Positions 7,166 to 15,214 of a stretch of DNA of 64,000 nucleotides are shown piece after piece (position 1 is the first letter of the stretch; each line of letters opens with the position of its first letter). The notes under the pieces are model-generated. The model ran no database searches, was not told the origin of the DNA, and saw nothing but the letters and a program-made list of their open reading frames with translations. Location of the stretch: contig CAKRES010000003.1 of assembly GCA_934317845.1 (NCBI GenBank), positions 1 to 64,000 on the forward strand. The letters run 5' to 3'. The DNA comes from an uncultured Lachnospiraceae bacterium (GTDB lineage: Bacteria > Bacillota > Clostridia > Lachnospirales > Lachnospiraceae). A program made the position numbers and the translations under genes.

Positions 7166-8173
7166 TTACTTTGTAAAAATGTGCTGCCAGCAGGTAAAGG
7201 TTTCGCCCGGTGCGATCTCTTCATATCCGGTACGCTCCGGTGCCATCGAAAGATTTGGAGCATCGATCATCCAGGTACATGGCTCCGGACAGAAATATCC
7301 TTTGTTTCCCTGATCATTCCATACACACCAGAAACGATATTCCTTGCTTACTTCGTAGCAGATCTTGTGACCGGATGGGGAATTCTCAGCGTAAGCTCCA
7401 TAAAATTCCTCTCCGTCTAAGGTGTTCATTTTTGCAGTGTAAATGTCATTGTCCAGATTATCTGTGACACATCTTCCGGTTTCGTTATATGCCTTGTCAT
7501 ATTCGGCAAGTGCCAGAAGACGTTCGGTTGGAAGACAACGGTAATTAAGCTCCCAGCGTTCCAGAACAGGAACATGAAGCATGGTGTCATCCGGATTGCT
7601 TCCTTCGACAAATGCGGCGTTAAATGGAGTGTGGGAACAGAAGCCGCAAGGCAGCATATGTTCGCTTTGATTGATCATTTCTACTTCCTGTAATAATCCG
7701 TCATTGGCAGAAAGTGTATACGTCATATGCAGGGTAAACTTTAATGGAAGATATGCATAATATGGATCATTTTCGTCATAGACAAATTCAGATACAATAC
7801 GTACTGCATCGTCGTTGATCACTTCAGTGGAAACGACCTCATAGGCACGCTTCTGTACGAAACCATGAATGGCATTGTGGTAATGGTTTCCTTCGTTGAC
7901 CGGAAGCTGATAACAGGCATCTGATGTCTTTAATACACCATCCTTTAAGCGGTTTGGCAGATAAAGGAATGGATAACCGTAGACTTCCGGACTGTTTTTC
8001 ACTGCTTCATACGGATGTTGTTCGTCGAAGCGAAATACTTCCATGTTTTTTGCATTGTTGCGGTAGCGGATCATGTTATTGCCCAGTGATGGTGCAAGTA
8101 CGGCACTGTAATCTCCGGCAACCAGCTTGTAGCAGGTCTGTCCTTCTACCTGGATCTGTTCAATTGATGTCAT
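7166..8173 (-). CDS. Aldose 1-epimerase family protein
   Basis: 335 residues of the GalM-like beta-sandwich mutarotase family, which interconverts alpha and beta anomers of sugars in the cytoplasm. Histidines that fit the catalytic pair lie in NAIHGFV and in CGFCSHTPFN, the latter at the place of the usual NHTYFN. Start choice: the frame is open to 8242, but the ATG at 8173 has GGGAGGAG eight bases before it and avoids overlap with the upstream gene. It follows the DUF1002 gene by 28 bases on the same strand, so the two may share a transcript. It may serve the glucose or galactose released by sugar phosphorylases; the substrate is not certain. Confidence 0.82.
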   Translation of the reverse strand: MTSIEQIQVEGQTCYKLVAGDYSAVLAPSLGNNMIRYRNNAKNMEVFRFDEQHPYEAVKNSPEVYGYPFLYLPNRLKDGVLKTSDACYQLPVNEGNHYHNAIHGFVQKRAYEVVSTEVINDDAVRIVSEFVYDENDPYYAYLPLKFTLHMTYTLSANDGLLQEVEMINQSEHMLPCGFCSHTPFNAAFVEGSNPDDTMLHVPVLERWELNYRCLPTERLLALAEYDKAYNETGRCVTDNLDNDIYTAKMNTLDGEEFYGAYAENSPSGHKICYEVSKEYRFWCVWNDQGNKGYFCPEPCTWMIDAPNLSMAPERTGYEEIAPGETFTCWQHIFTK

Positions 8174-8201
8174 GCTGTGACTCCTCCCTGACTTGTTGAT
8201 T

Positions 8202-9113
8202 TTAAGAAAATAATGTAATGATTTTGTTATACAAACGCTCAAAAAAGGAAAGGATCTTATCCATAATTCCTTTTGCCTGATCTGCAGAAATATTCAAGGA
8301 AGAAAGTTTGTCATAAAGTCCTTTTGCCTGATCCTTGATCTGGTCTAAGTTAAGATCAAGACTGCTGATCTTTTTCATGGAAGAAACGATCTTGTCAACA
8401 TCTTGTTCTGACAGAGTAACGTTCATTTCTTCAGCGGCGTTTTGCACGATTTCTTTAATATCTGCTTCGGAAGCAGCGTTTTTGGCGATCACTTCATTTT
8501 TGACATATCCGATCAGCTCGGACGCTTTTTCCGGATCCGAAAGGCTCTCAGATAATTCTCCTGTGATCACAAGCTCATTTGTAGCAGCATCCTTGGCTTT
8601 CTCGGAAATCTTTTCTCCGGTCAGTTCCTCATAGGCTTTCATGGTGCCGACTAAAGCTGCCGTGCCGGAAATGTCAAAAGGTCCGGCAACAATGACATCA
8701 GCATCTTCGACACCGGCTGTTGCCAGCGCATTGACATACATGGATTCTGTACAATAGTTGATGTTGTGGGTAGTAACCTGGATACCGTTCCCCTTATTTG
8801 CTTTGTTTAAGCGGATGGAAGACAGAGCGCGTTTTCCAATGACCTGGCTGGATAAGTATTTGTCCAGATAGTTGTGCTCATCTGCGTTGGTGATTTCAAG
8901 TACCGTACAGTCGGAAAGATCATCCTCGGAAAGACCGAGCAGAGAGAGTACGGTTTCACGGTCTTCTCCCTTTAGATCTGCTCCCAGAGTAACGATCGTT
9001 TCTTCCGTTGATTCCTGATCGGCAGAAGCCGGGATCATTTGACAAGTCATTGACAGCAGTAAGAGCAGACATAAAAGTCCGGCTGCCTTTCGTAAGTGTT
9101 TTATGTGTTTCAT
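8202..9113 (-). CDS. DUF1002 family secreted protein (YpuA-like)
   Basis: 303 residues with a signal peptide (KHLRKAAGLLCLLLLLSMTC, cut near SADQ) followed by a soluble alpha/beta region. The stretch VIVAGPFDISGTAALVGTM and the helix after it (YEELTGEKI) are typical of DUF1002, the family of Bacillus subtilis YpuA. Function unknown; exported. The C-terminal 100 residues are amphipathic helices. The ATG has AAAGGAG before it, and a promoter (TTGCAC, 16 bases, TAGAAT) lies at 9160-9187. First gene of a probable two-gene unit with the epimerase. Confidence 0.85.
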   Translation of the reverse strand: MKHIKHLRKAAGLLCLLLLLSMTCQMIPASADQESTEETIVTLGADLKGEDRETVLSLLGLSEDDLSDCTVLEITNADEHNYLDKYLSSQVIGKRALSSIRLNKANKGNGIQVTTHNINYCTESMYVNALATAGVEDADVIVAGPFDISGTAALVGTMKAYEELTGEKISEKAKDAATNELVITGELSESLSDPEKASELIGYVKNEVIAKNAASEADIKEIVQNAAEEMNVTLSEQDVDKIVSSMKKISSLDLNLDQIKDQAKGLYDKLSSLNISADQAKGIMDKILSFFERLYNKIITLFS

Positions 9114-9159
9114 AATAATAATCTCCTTTTCTTAAAAATGCTTAGGCATAGATATAACT

Positions 9160-9187
9160 ATTCTACCATAAATTCCAAAAGGTGCAA
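9160..9187 (-). promoter_or_regulatory. Promoter of DUF1002 gene
   Basis: On the minus strand: TTGCAC (9182-9187), a 16-base spacer and TAGAAT (9160-9165). Confidence 0.55.
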
Positions 9188-9202
9188 CTATTTCATAGAA
9201 TA

Positions 9203-9232
9203 TTAAGAAAAAGAAAGCGGACAGAAGTCCGC
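9203..9232 (-). terminator. Terminator of hsp20
   Basis: GCGGAC (9217-9222) and GTCCGC (9227-9232) form a 6-bp stem with an AGAA/TTCT loop; on the minus strand it is followed by TTTCTTTTTCTT. A second CTGTCCGC at 9249-9256 could pair instead with 9217-9224. Confidence 0.65.
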
Positions 9233-9279
9233 ATTTAAATTAGGAAATCTGTCCGCATAATAGGGTTGTATCTGCTGCA

Positions 9280-9738
9280 TTAGGCAACATCAATGGAAAT
9301 GCTTTCCGGATTCTTTGGCATTTCCTTTGGCAGCTTAATCGTTAAGATACCATTTTCATAATTGGCCTTTACACCGTTGGTATCGATCTGTTCTAAGTTA
9401 AAGCTGCGTTTAAAGTTTGCCATGGAGCGTTCTCTTCTGACATACTGTGGATATTCGTTGTCAGTCTGTTCCTGTTCGTCCACTTTCTTTTCTTCTTTTT
9501 CATGCTCTGCGATGATTGATAAGGTGTTATCCTTAATATCGATCTTGATCTCTTTTTTGTCAAAACCAGGCAGCTCGCAGGCTACTTCAAAATAATCCTT
9601 GTACTCTGCAATATCAGTTTTGCACTGGTAATAGGACGGTTTACTCTGCTGTACCGGAGTATGCATGAAATGGTTGAAAGCGTCAAAATAATCAAAAACG
9701 TCAGGTTCGTTTGCTGCAAATGGAATTAAGTTAATCAT
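9280..9738 (-). CDS. hsp18: Small heat shock protein (Hsp20 / alpha-crystallin)
   Basis: A 152-residue ATP-independent holdase that binds unfolding proteins in the cytoplasm. The alpha-crystallin domain spans about 40-145, with ELPGF at its start and the closing ENGILTIKLPK motif, and the C-terminal ESISIDVA supplies the I-x-V tail used in oligomer contacts. Start choice: the ATG at 9738 has AAAGGAGG seven bases upstream, whereas the open frame to 9765 does not. A perfect CIRCE element lies 137 bases upstream, so HrcA repression is expected. A terminator lies just after the gene. Confidence 0.93.
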   Translation of the reverse strand: MINLIPFAANEPDVFDYFDAFNHFMHTPVQQSKPSYYQCKTDIAEYKDYFEVACELPGFDKKEIKIDIKDNTLSIIAEHEKEEKKVDEQEQTDNEYPQYVRRERSMANFKRSFNLEQIDTNGVKANYENGILTIKLPKEMPKNPESISIDVA

Positions 9739-9874
9739 AGTGATTCCTCCTTTAAATGTATACATAGGGATGCTTGTTGGAACACACCCTGTTTGGTTTC
9801 TTTGTTTCTATGCTTTGCATATTAGAGGAGAATTGTGACGCAATTGTGGGGAAAATGTGTCTAAAGTGTGAAAA

Positions 9875-9901
9875 TTAGCACTCAATGTCAAAGAGTGCTA
9901 A
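9875..9901. promoter_or_regulatory. CIRCE element (HrcA operator)
   Basis: TTAGCACTC at 9875-9883, nine bases, and GAGTGCTAA at 9893-9901: an exact match to the CIRCE consensus. A minus-strand TTGACA lies in the loop (9887-9892) and could be the -35 of hsp20. The element sits between the stop of the XRE gene and the hsp20 start, so hsp20 is the target. Confidence 0.93.
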
Positions 9902-9905
9902 CAAT

Positions 9906-10241
9906 TCAGTGAAGATCACTGCTTTTCACAATTTTTTCCATCATTTTTCGTATTGTACGTTTCTGATAGGAGGGCATCATACGGTAATGGTGCAACAGAT
10001 GGAATTCATCCAGTGTCAGTTCGCATTGTGGAATGGCAAGGGAAGGGGGAACATCGTCGGCGGACAGCAGATAGTCAACTGTGGTGTGGAAAAAGGTGCT
10101 GATGTCACGCAAAAAGGCGATGCTTGGAAGCACCTGTCCGGTTTCATATTTATAGATGGACTGCTGGGAAACATTTAACAGTTGTGCCAGTTCGCGCTGG
10201 GAAAGTCCGGCTGCTTCCCGTAATGTACGGATCGTTTGCAT
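9906..10241 (-). CDS. XRE-family transcriptional regulator
   Basis: 111 residues. A helix-turn-helix of the Cro/C1 type fills residues 5-60 (LREAAGLSQRELAQLLNVSQ, then YKYETGQVLPS). The C-terminal half has no recognised ligand domain. The target is unknown. It is transcribed toward hsp20, but the CIRCE element lies between them, and the 250-base gap upstream to argF carries no clear operator. Single gene. Confidence 0.85.
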   Translation of the reverse strand: MQTIRTLREAAGLSQRELAQLLNVSQQSIYKYETGQVLPSIAFLRDISTFFHTTVDYLLSADDVPPSLAIPQCELTLDEFHLLHHYRMMPSYQKRTIRKMMEKIVKSSDLH

Positions 10242-10493
10242 ATTGCTGCCTCGTTCTTTCTGAAATGATTATCTCTATTTTATAGGAAGAAACAAAAGAA
10301 AAACAGACGCAAATATTGCTGAAAATACAGTCGAATCATGTCGAAAACAGGAATTTGACGGTCGAAGCGGTTCGTCATTTTGCCGGTTTCCCCAAAAGAG
10401 TAAAATTTGTGGTGGACATTAGAGGGAAAATTTGCGAAAATAGAAAACAGACATTTATGTAGATTACCCTATAGAAGAAAGAAGGAAATGATT

Positions 10494-11438
10494 ATGACAT
10501 TAAAGGGAAGAAGTTTTTTGACGTTAAAGGATTTCACACCGGAGGAGATCGGTTATCTGCTGGATCTGGCTGCCAAATTGAAAGCAGACAAGAAAAAGGG
10601 CATTACCGGAAACACTTTAAAAGGAAAGAATATCGCTTTGATCTTCGAGAAGCCTTCCACCCGTACCCGTTGTTCCTTCACGATTGGCTGTATCGATGAG
10701 GGCGGTCATCCCGAATACCTTGGAAAAGATGATATTCAGCTTGGCTACAAGGAGAGTGTAGAGGATACGGCGCGCGTACTGGGACGTATGTTTGATGGAA
10801 TCGAGTTCCGTGGATTTAAACAGGAAAATGTAGAAAAGCTTGCTAAATATTCCGGCGTTCCGGTATGGAATGGTTTGACGGATGATTACCATCCGACACA
10901 GATCTTAGCAGATTTTCTGACATTAAGAGAGCAGTTTGGAACGCTGAAAGGTCTGAATTTTGTGTTTGTGGGAGATGGCCGCAATAACATGGCGAATTCC
11001 CTGATGATCGGCTGTACCAAGATGGGAGTGAACTGTACGATCTTAGCTCCAAAGAGCTTATGGCCAAGAGAAGATCTGGTAGAGCTTTGCAAAGGCTATG
11101 CCAAAGAGTCCGGGGCAGCACTTACGATCACGGAAGATGTGGCAGGTGCGGTTAAGGATGCGGATTGTATCTATACTGATGTATGGTGCTCTATGGGAGA
11201 AGAGGACAAGGCAGCGGAGCGTATTGCTTTGTTAAAGCCATATCAGGTAAATCAGGAAATGCTTGACATGACCGGAAAAGACAGCACTGTCGTAATGCAT
11301 TGTCTGCCGGCTGTAAAAGGAAATGAGATTACAGAGGATGTTTTTGAGAATCATGCTGATGTGATCTTTGACGAGGCAGAGAACCGTATGCACACGATCA
11401 AAGCGGTTATGGTAGCTACCTTAGGTGAAGGTATGTAA
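10494..11438 (+). CDS. argF: Ornithine carbamoyltransferase
   Basis: 314 residues. Converts ornithine and carbamoyl phosphate to citrulline in arginine synthesis, or runs in reverse in arginine breakdown. Carbamoyl phosphate-binding STRTR (in EKPSTRTRCSF), HPTQILADF, the SMGEE loop and the ornithine-binding HCLPA motif are all present. Start choice: ATG at 10494 with AAGGA seven bases upstream; the longer frame from 10407 lacks support. The pseudouridine synthase gene begins 20 bases downstream and proS soon after, suggesting one transcript. No other arginine gene is nearby, so anabolic versus catabolic use cannot be decided here. Confidence 0.95.
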   Translation: MTLKGRSFLTLKDFTPEEIGYLLDLAAKLKADKKKGITGNTLKGKNIALIFEKPSTRTRCSFTIGCIDEGGHPEYLGKDDIQLGYKESVEDTARVLGRMFDGIEFRGFKQENVEKLAKYSGVPVWNGLTDDYHPTQILADFLTLREQFGTLKGLNFVFVGDGRNNMANSLMIGCTKMGVNCTILAPKSLWPREDLVELCKGYAKESGAALTITEDVAGAVKDADCIYTDVWCSMGEEDKAAERIALLKPYQVNQEMLDMTGKDSTVVMHCLPAVKGNEITEDVFENHADVIFDEAENRMHTIKAVMVATLGEGM

Positions 11439-11458
11439 TATAGAATGTGAGGCGCAGT

Positions 11459-12190
11459 ATGAAAAAACCGGAACTGCTATATGAAGATGAGGACATTATC
11501 GTATGCGTCAAGCCGGATGGGATGCCGTCACAGAGTGATAAGTCGATGACACAGGATCTCGAATCCTACTGGAAAAAAGAACTGAGCGAGCAGGCGATCA
11601 AGGCAGGGTCCCCTTTGTCTGAACCGCCGTTTGTCAGTGCTGTGCATCGTCTGGATCGTCCGGTTGGGGGTGTGATGGTGCTTGCGAAGAACAAACAGGC
11701 AGCAGCAGAGCTTAGCCGGCAGATCAAGGAACATACGATGGTAAAATATTATCAGGCGGTCGTAAGCGGATTTCTTCCCGATATGGAGGGGACTTACGAA
11801 GACGCACTGATCTGGGACAGAAAAAAGAATATCAGCCGGGTGGTTGCTTCTGACACGAAAGAAGCCAAAACTGCCCTGCTTGATTATGAAGTGTTAGATG
11901 AACTGGAAACGGACAGCGGTGCATTTTCTTATGTGCTGATCCGGTTGGAGACCGGAAGACATCACCAGATCCGTTGTCAGATGGCACACCACGGCAACCC
12001 GATCGTGGGAGATTTAAAATATGCACCTGCCCCCAAAAAGACAGGTGGTCAGAAAAAGCAGAACATCAGACAGCTTGCATTGATCTCGACCCGTCTGGAA
12101 TTTGCCCATCCTACGACCAAAGAGTGGATGGTATATAAGACGGAACCGTGGGGAGAGGGCTTCGCGCTGCTGGACGCAGAAGATTTTTGA
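11459..12190 (+). CDS. RluA-family pseudouridine synthase
   Basis: 243 residues. Isomerises specific uridines in rRNA or tRNA to pseudouridine. The catalytic aspartate is in HRLDRPVGG (about 68-76). GRHHQIR and VGDLKYAP are further family motifs. There is no N-terminal S4 RNA-binding domain, so this is the short form of the family. Start choice: ATG 11459 follows GAGG by seven bases, while the GTG at 11447 is part of that site. The exact RNA target cannot be read from sequence. Lies between argF and proS on one strand with short gaps. Confidence 0.88.
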   Translation: MKKPELLYEDEDIIVCVKPDGMPSQSDKSMTQDLESYWKKELSEQAIKAGSPLSEPPFVSAVHRLDRPVGGVMVLAKNKQAAAELSRQIKEHTMVKYYQAVVSGFLPDMEGTYEDALIWDRKKNISRVVASDTKEAKTALLDYEVLDELETDSGAFSYVLIRLETGRHHQIRCQMAHHGNPIVGDLKYAPAPKKTGGQKKQNIRQLALISTRLEFAHPTTKEWMVYKTEPWGEGFALLDAEDF

Positions 12191-12217
12191 AAAAAGAGTA
12201 GATAAAGGAGAAGAATC

Positions 12218-13651
12218 ATGGCAAAGGACAAGAAATTAGTAGAGCAGATCACTTCGATGGAGGAGGATTTTGCACAGTGGTATACCGATGTATGCCGGAA
12301 AGCAGATTTGATCGATTACACCAGCGTAAAAGGCTGCATGGTATTTAAACCGGCAGGATATGCGATCTGGGAGTTGATCCAGAAGGAACTGGATGCACGT
12401 TTTAAAGAGACGGGAGTTGAGAATGTATATCTTCCATTGTTTATTCCAGAGAGCCTGCTTGAAAAAGAGAAGGATCATGTAGAAGGCTTTGCCCCGGAGG
12501 TAGCGTGGGTGACACACGGAGGATTAAATGAGCTGGAGGAACGTCTTTGTGTACGTCCGACATCCGAGACATTATTCTGTGACTTCTATAAAAATGACAT
12601 CCAGTCCTACCGCGACCTGCCAAAGGTATATAACCAGTGGTGTTCCGTTGTGCGCTGGGAGAAGGAGACACGTCCGTTCTTACGTTCTCGTGAATTTTTA
12701 TGGCAGGAGGGACATACTGCTCATGCAACCGCAGAGGAAGCAGAAGCAAGAACAAAGCAGATGTTGAACCTCTATGCTGATTTCTGCGAAGAGGTGCTTG
12801 CAATTCCGGTTGTACGTGGCCAAAAGACAGAGAAGGAGAAATTTGCAGGAGCAGAGGCAACCTATACGATCGAGGCTCTGATGCACGATGGGAAGGCACT
12901 GCAGTCCGGAACAAGCCATAATTTTGGAGATGGATTTGCAAAAGCATTCGGTATTCAGTATCAGGATAAAGATAATTCCCTAAAATATGTATACCAGACT
13001 TCCTGGGGTATGACTACCCGTCTGATCGGTGCGATCATCATGGTACACGGAGATGACTCCGGTCTGGTGCTTCCACCAATGGTTGCACCAACACAGGTAG
13101 TGATCACTCCGATCATGCAGAAAAAGGAAGGGGTGCTTGACAAGGCTTACGAGATCAAGGAAGCTTTAAAGGGATTCCGTGTCAAGGTTGATGATTCCGA
13201 CAAGAATCCGGGCTGGAAGTTTGCAGAGCAGGAAATGCGTGGTATTCCGCTGCGTGTGGAGATCGGACCAAAAGACATCGAGGCAGGACAGGCTGTTTTA
13301 GTACGCCGTGATACCAGAGAGAAATATCAGGTGGCGATCACCGATATTCCGGCAAAGGTTGCAGAGCTGCTTCCTGAGATCCAGAAAGCAATGTATGAAA
13401 AAGCGTTAAAGCATCGGGAAGCAAACACACATACCGCAAAGGATTACGAGGAATTTAAAACGATCATCACAACGAAACAGGGCTTTGTAAAAGCAATGTG
13501 GTGCGGAGATCAGGCATGTGAGGAAGCGATCAAAGAGGAGACCGGTGCCTCTACCCGTTGTATGCCGTTTGCACAGGAGAAGATTGGGGATGTTTGTGTT
13601 CGATGTGGCAAGCCTGCAAAAGCAATGGTATATTTTGGACGAGCTTATTAA
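12218..13651 (+). CDS. proS: Prolyl-tRNA synthetase, type 3
   Basis: 477 residues; charges tRNA-Pro. This is the short archaeal/eukaryotic-like ProS without the editing insertion found in the long bacterial enzyme. Class II motifs include the RPTSET segment (motif 2 neighbourhood) and TSWGMTTR (motif 3). The C-terminal zinc-like domain has several cysteines (CGDQACEE, CMPF, CVRCGK), and the protein ends in ...FGRAY with the conserved C-terminal tyrosine. AAAGGAG precedes the ATG. No T-box leader is seen in the 27 bases upstream; the gene probably reads through from argF. Confidence 0.95.
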   Translation: MAKDKKLVEQITSMEEDFAQWYTDVCRKADLIDYTSVKGCMVFKPAGYAIWELIQKELDARFKETGVENVYLPLFIPESLLEKEKDHVEGFAPEVAWVTHGGLNELEERLCVRPTSETLFCDFYKNDIQSYRDLPKVYNQWCSVVRWEKETRPFLRSREFLWQEGHTAHATAEEAEARTKQMLNLYADFCEEVLAIPVVRGQKTEKEKFAGAEATYTIEALMHDGKALQSGTSHNFGDGFAKAFGIQYQDKDNSLKYVYQTSWGMTTRLIGAIIMVHGDDSGLVLPPMVAPTQVVITPIMQKKEGVLDKAYEIKEALKGFRVKVDDSDKNPGWKFAEQEMRGIPLRVEIGPKDIEAGQAVLVRRDTREKYQVAITDIPAKVAELLPEIQKAMYEKALKHREANTHTAKDYEEFKTIITTKQGFVKAMWCGDQACEEAIKEETGASTRCMPFAQEKIGDVCVRCGKPAKAMVYFGRAY

Positions 13652-13701
13652 TTTCTCACATGATTTTCAAAAATTTTTAGACAGATATTACAAAAGTTTG
13701 A

Positions 13702-13730
13702 TTGACAGTGTGCAGGGCAATTTGTATAAT
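13702..13730 (+). promoter_or_regulatory. Perfect consensus sigma-A promoter
   Basis: TTGACA (13702-13707), 17 bases, TATAAT (13725-13730), 73 bases before the secreted FN3 protein. Both hexamers match consensus, implying strong expression. Confidence 0.92.
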
Positions 13731-13802
13731 AAATCTATGCAGCTGAAATAACATTAGCTGTCGGTTGTACACTTTTTATAACAAGGAAAGCGAGGAAACA
13801 TT

Positions 13803-15044
13803 ATGAAAATGATGAAACGATTTGCAGCAGCAATGCTGGCTCTCACCATGGTATTTGGGTTGTGTAACTTCAGCGCATCTGCCGTTGGACATGTGGATGG
13901 GTTGAAACAGACGAAATGGGATAAGAATTCTGTAGGCATCGCATGGACCGCCTATGCTGGAGCAAGTAATTATGCCATTTATATCAGTAATACTCCAGAT
14001 CCTAATGCAAGACAGTATACCACATGGAGTGGTTATCCAGAGGATTCCTTAACGGGATTAAATGCTGGTGGTACATTCTATGTTTGGATAAAGGCATATA
14101 AAGGATATAATTTTGAGGCAGAGAAGAGTGCTGCACTTGCTTGGTCTGATATGCTGACCGTTACCACTCTTCCAGAGACTCCGGTAGCGCCGGCTTCCGT
14201 GATCCAGACTGGTGCGACAGCGAATACCGTGACACTCACCTGGAGTGCTGTAGCAAATGTAACAGGATACGAGGTGCGTCAGTATGTAGATTATAACAAT
14301 GAGCCGGTGGTAGCAGACGTTCCGGCAAGTCAGGGTACTTCTGCAGTGATCGGTGGCTTAGCATATAATGTAAGTAATCGTTATAATGTATACAGCTATG
14401 TGATCGCACCAAATGGGCAGAAAGTATACAGTAGTGGCTATGCTTACTTATGGGGAACAAAAACATTGCCAAGAGCGTATGCTTCCGGCGAGTTTGGTAT
14501 CAGCTATCTCTGGACTGGATTAAAGGAAACTGATTTCCGTGCCAGCAGCGTAAATAGTAATGCAGATGATTATGTATTCCAGGTAAAGAATAAAAAGACG
14601 AACAAGACTGTATTTACCGGTAAAGACTTAAAGATGACCGGTACTACCAAGAACAAATTCTTAAAGTATCGTGTGCGCGGATATATCAATATCAACAATG
14701 GTCAGAGCAAGGCCTATGGTCCATATTCCGGCTACAAGTACTTTGCATGGATGGAAGGACTTGGTGCCCGCCGGGTTGGCAAAAAGAGAGCAGTAAAAGT
14801 AAGCTGGAAGAAAGTACAGGGTGCAACCGGATATGACATTCGGATCTCTACTTCAAAAGAGGGCGGATATAAGAAGGTGAAATCTATAAGTGCAAAATCC
14901 AACAGTGTTGTCGTGTCCAAATATGGTAAGAAAGCCTTAAAGAAGAATCACACCTACTATATTCTGATCACACCAAAAACAAAGGTTGGTAAGAAGACTG
15001 TAAAGAGTGAAGCCAAATGGTATGCACAGGTTACTTTCTACTAA
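13803..15044 (+). CDS. Secreted multi-FN3 protein
   Basis: 413 residues with a signal peptide (MKMMKRFAAAMLALTM..., cut after SASA near residue 27). Three to four fibronectin type III-like beta units follow; LTWSAVANVTGYEVRQ and VSWKKVQGATGYDIRI mark the conserved W...GY pattern at about 145 and 335. The last ~100 residues are very lysine-rich. No catalytic domain, lipobox or LPXTG is seen, so it is probably a surface or secreted adhesin-like protein held by charge. A perfect promoter and a strong terminator bracket it as one transcript. Related in style to the proteins at 5884 and 55267. Confidence 0.8.
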   Translation: MKMMKRFAAAMLALTMVFGLCNFSASAVGHVDGLKQTKWDKNSVGIAWTAYAGASNYAIYISNTPDPNARQYTTWSGYPEDSLTGLNAGGTFYVWIKAYKGYNFEAEKSAALAWSDMLTVTTLPETPVAPASVIQTGATANTVTLTWSAVANVTGYEVRQYVDYNNEPVVADVPASQGTSAVIGGLAYNVSNRYNVYSYVIAPNGQKVYSSGYAYLWGTKTLPRAYASGEFGISYLWTGLKETDFRASSVNSNADDYVFQVKNKKTNKTVFTGKDLKMTGTTKNKFLKYRVRGYININNGQSKAYGPYSGYKYFAWMEGLGARRVGKKRAVKVSWKKVQGATGYDIRISTSKEGGYKKVKSISAKSNSVVVSKYGKKALKKNHTYYILITPKTKVGKKTVKSEAKWYAQVTFY

Positions 15045-15069
15045 GCCGAATAGAATGATGAATTCTATG

Positions 15070-15103
15070 ATCTCCCTTCGGGTAACCGGAGGGAGATTTT
15101 TTT
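15070..15103 (+). terminator. Terminator of the FN3 protein gene
   Basis: A 12-bp stem (15070-15081 with 15086-15097, one G-T pair), GTAA loop, followed by a run of seven T. Confidence 0.92.
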
Positions 15104-15214
15104 AGGAAAATATCGAAAGTTTCTGTTCTCGCATTTGCAGATGCCTTTCTTGCCTAAATCCCCAATTCCTTGTATAATAAAACCCAGGAAACAAAGAGAA
15201 ATGAGGTGAATGCC

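Noticed and set aside
9249..9256. Riboswitch-like alternative hairpin after hsp20
   Set aside because: CTGTCCGC can pair with 9217-9224, but it lies downstream of the stop and no conserved leader gene follows, so the simple terminator is the better reading.
12441..12947. A 168-codon frame antisense to proS
   Set aside because: Arises from the reverse frame of a well-conserved synthetase, with no start signals.
13518..13751. Frame overlapping the proS end and the next promoter
   Set aside because: It runs through a perfect sigma-A promoter and has no ribosome site.
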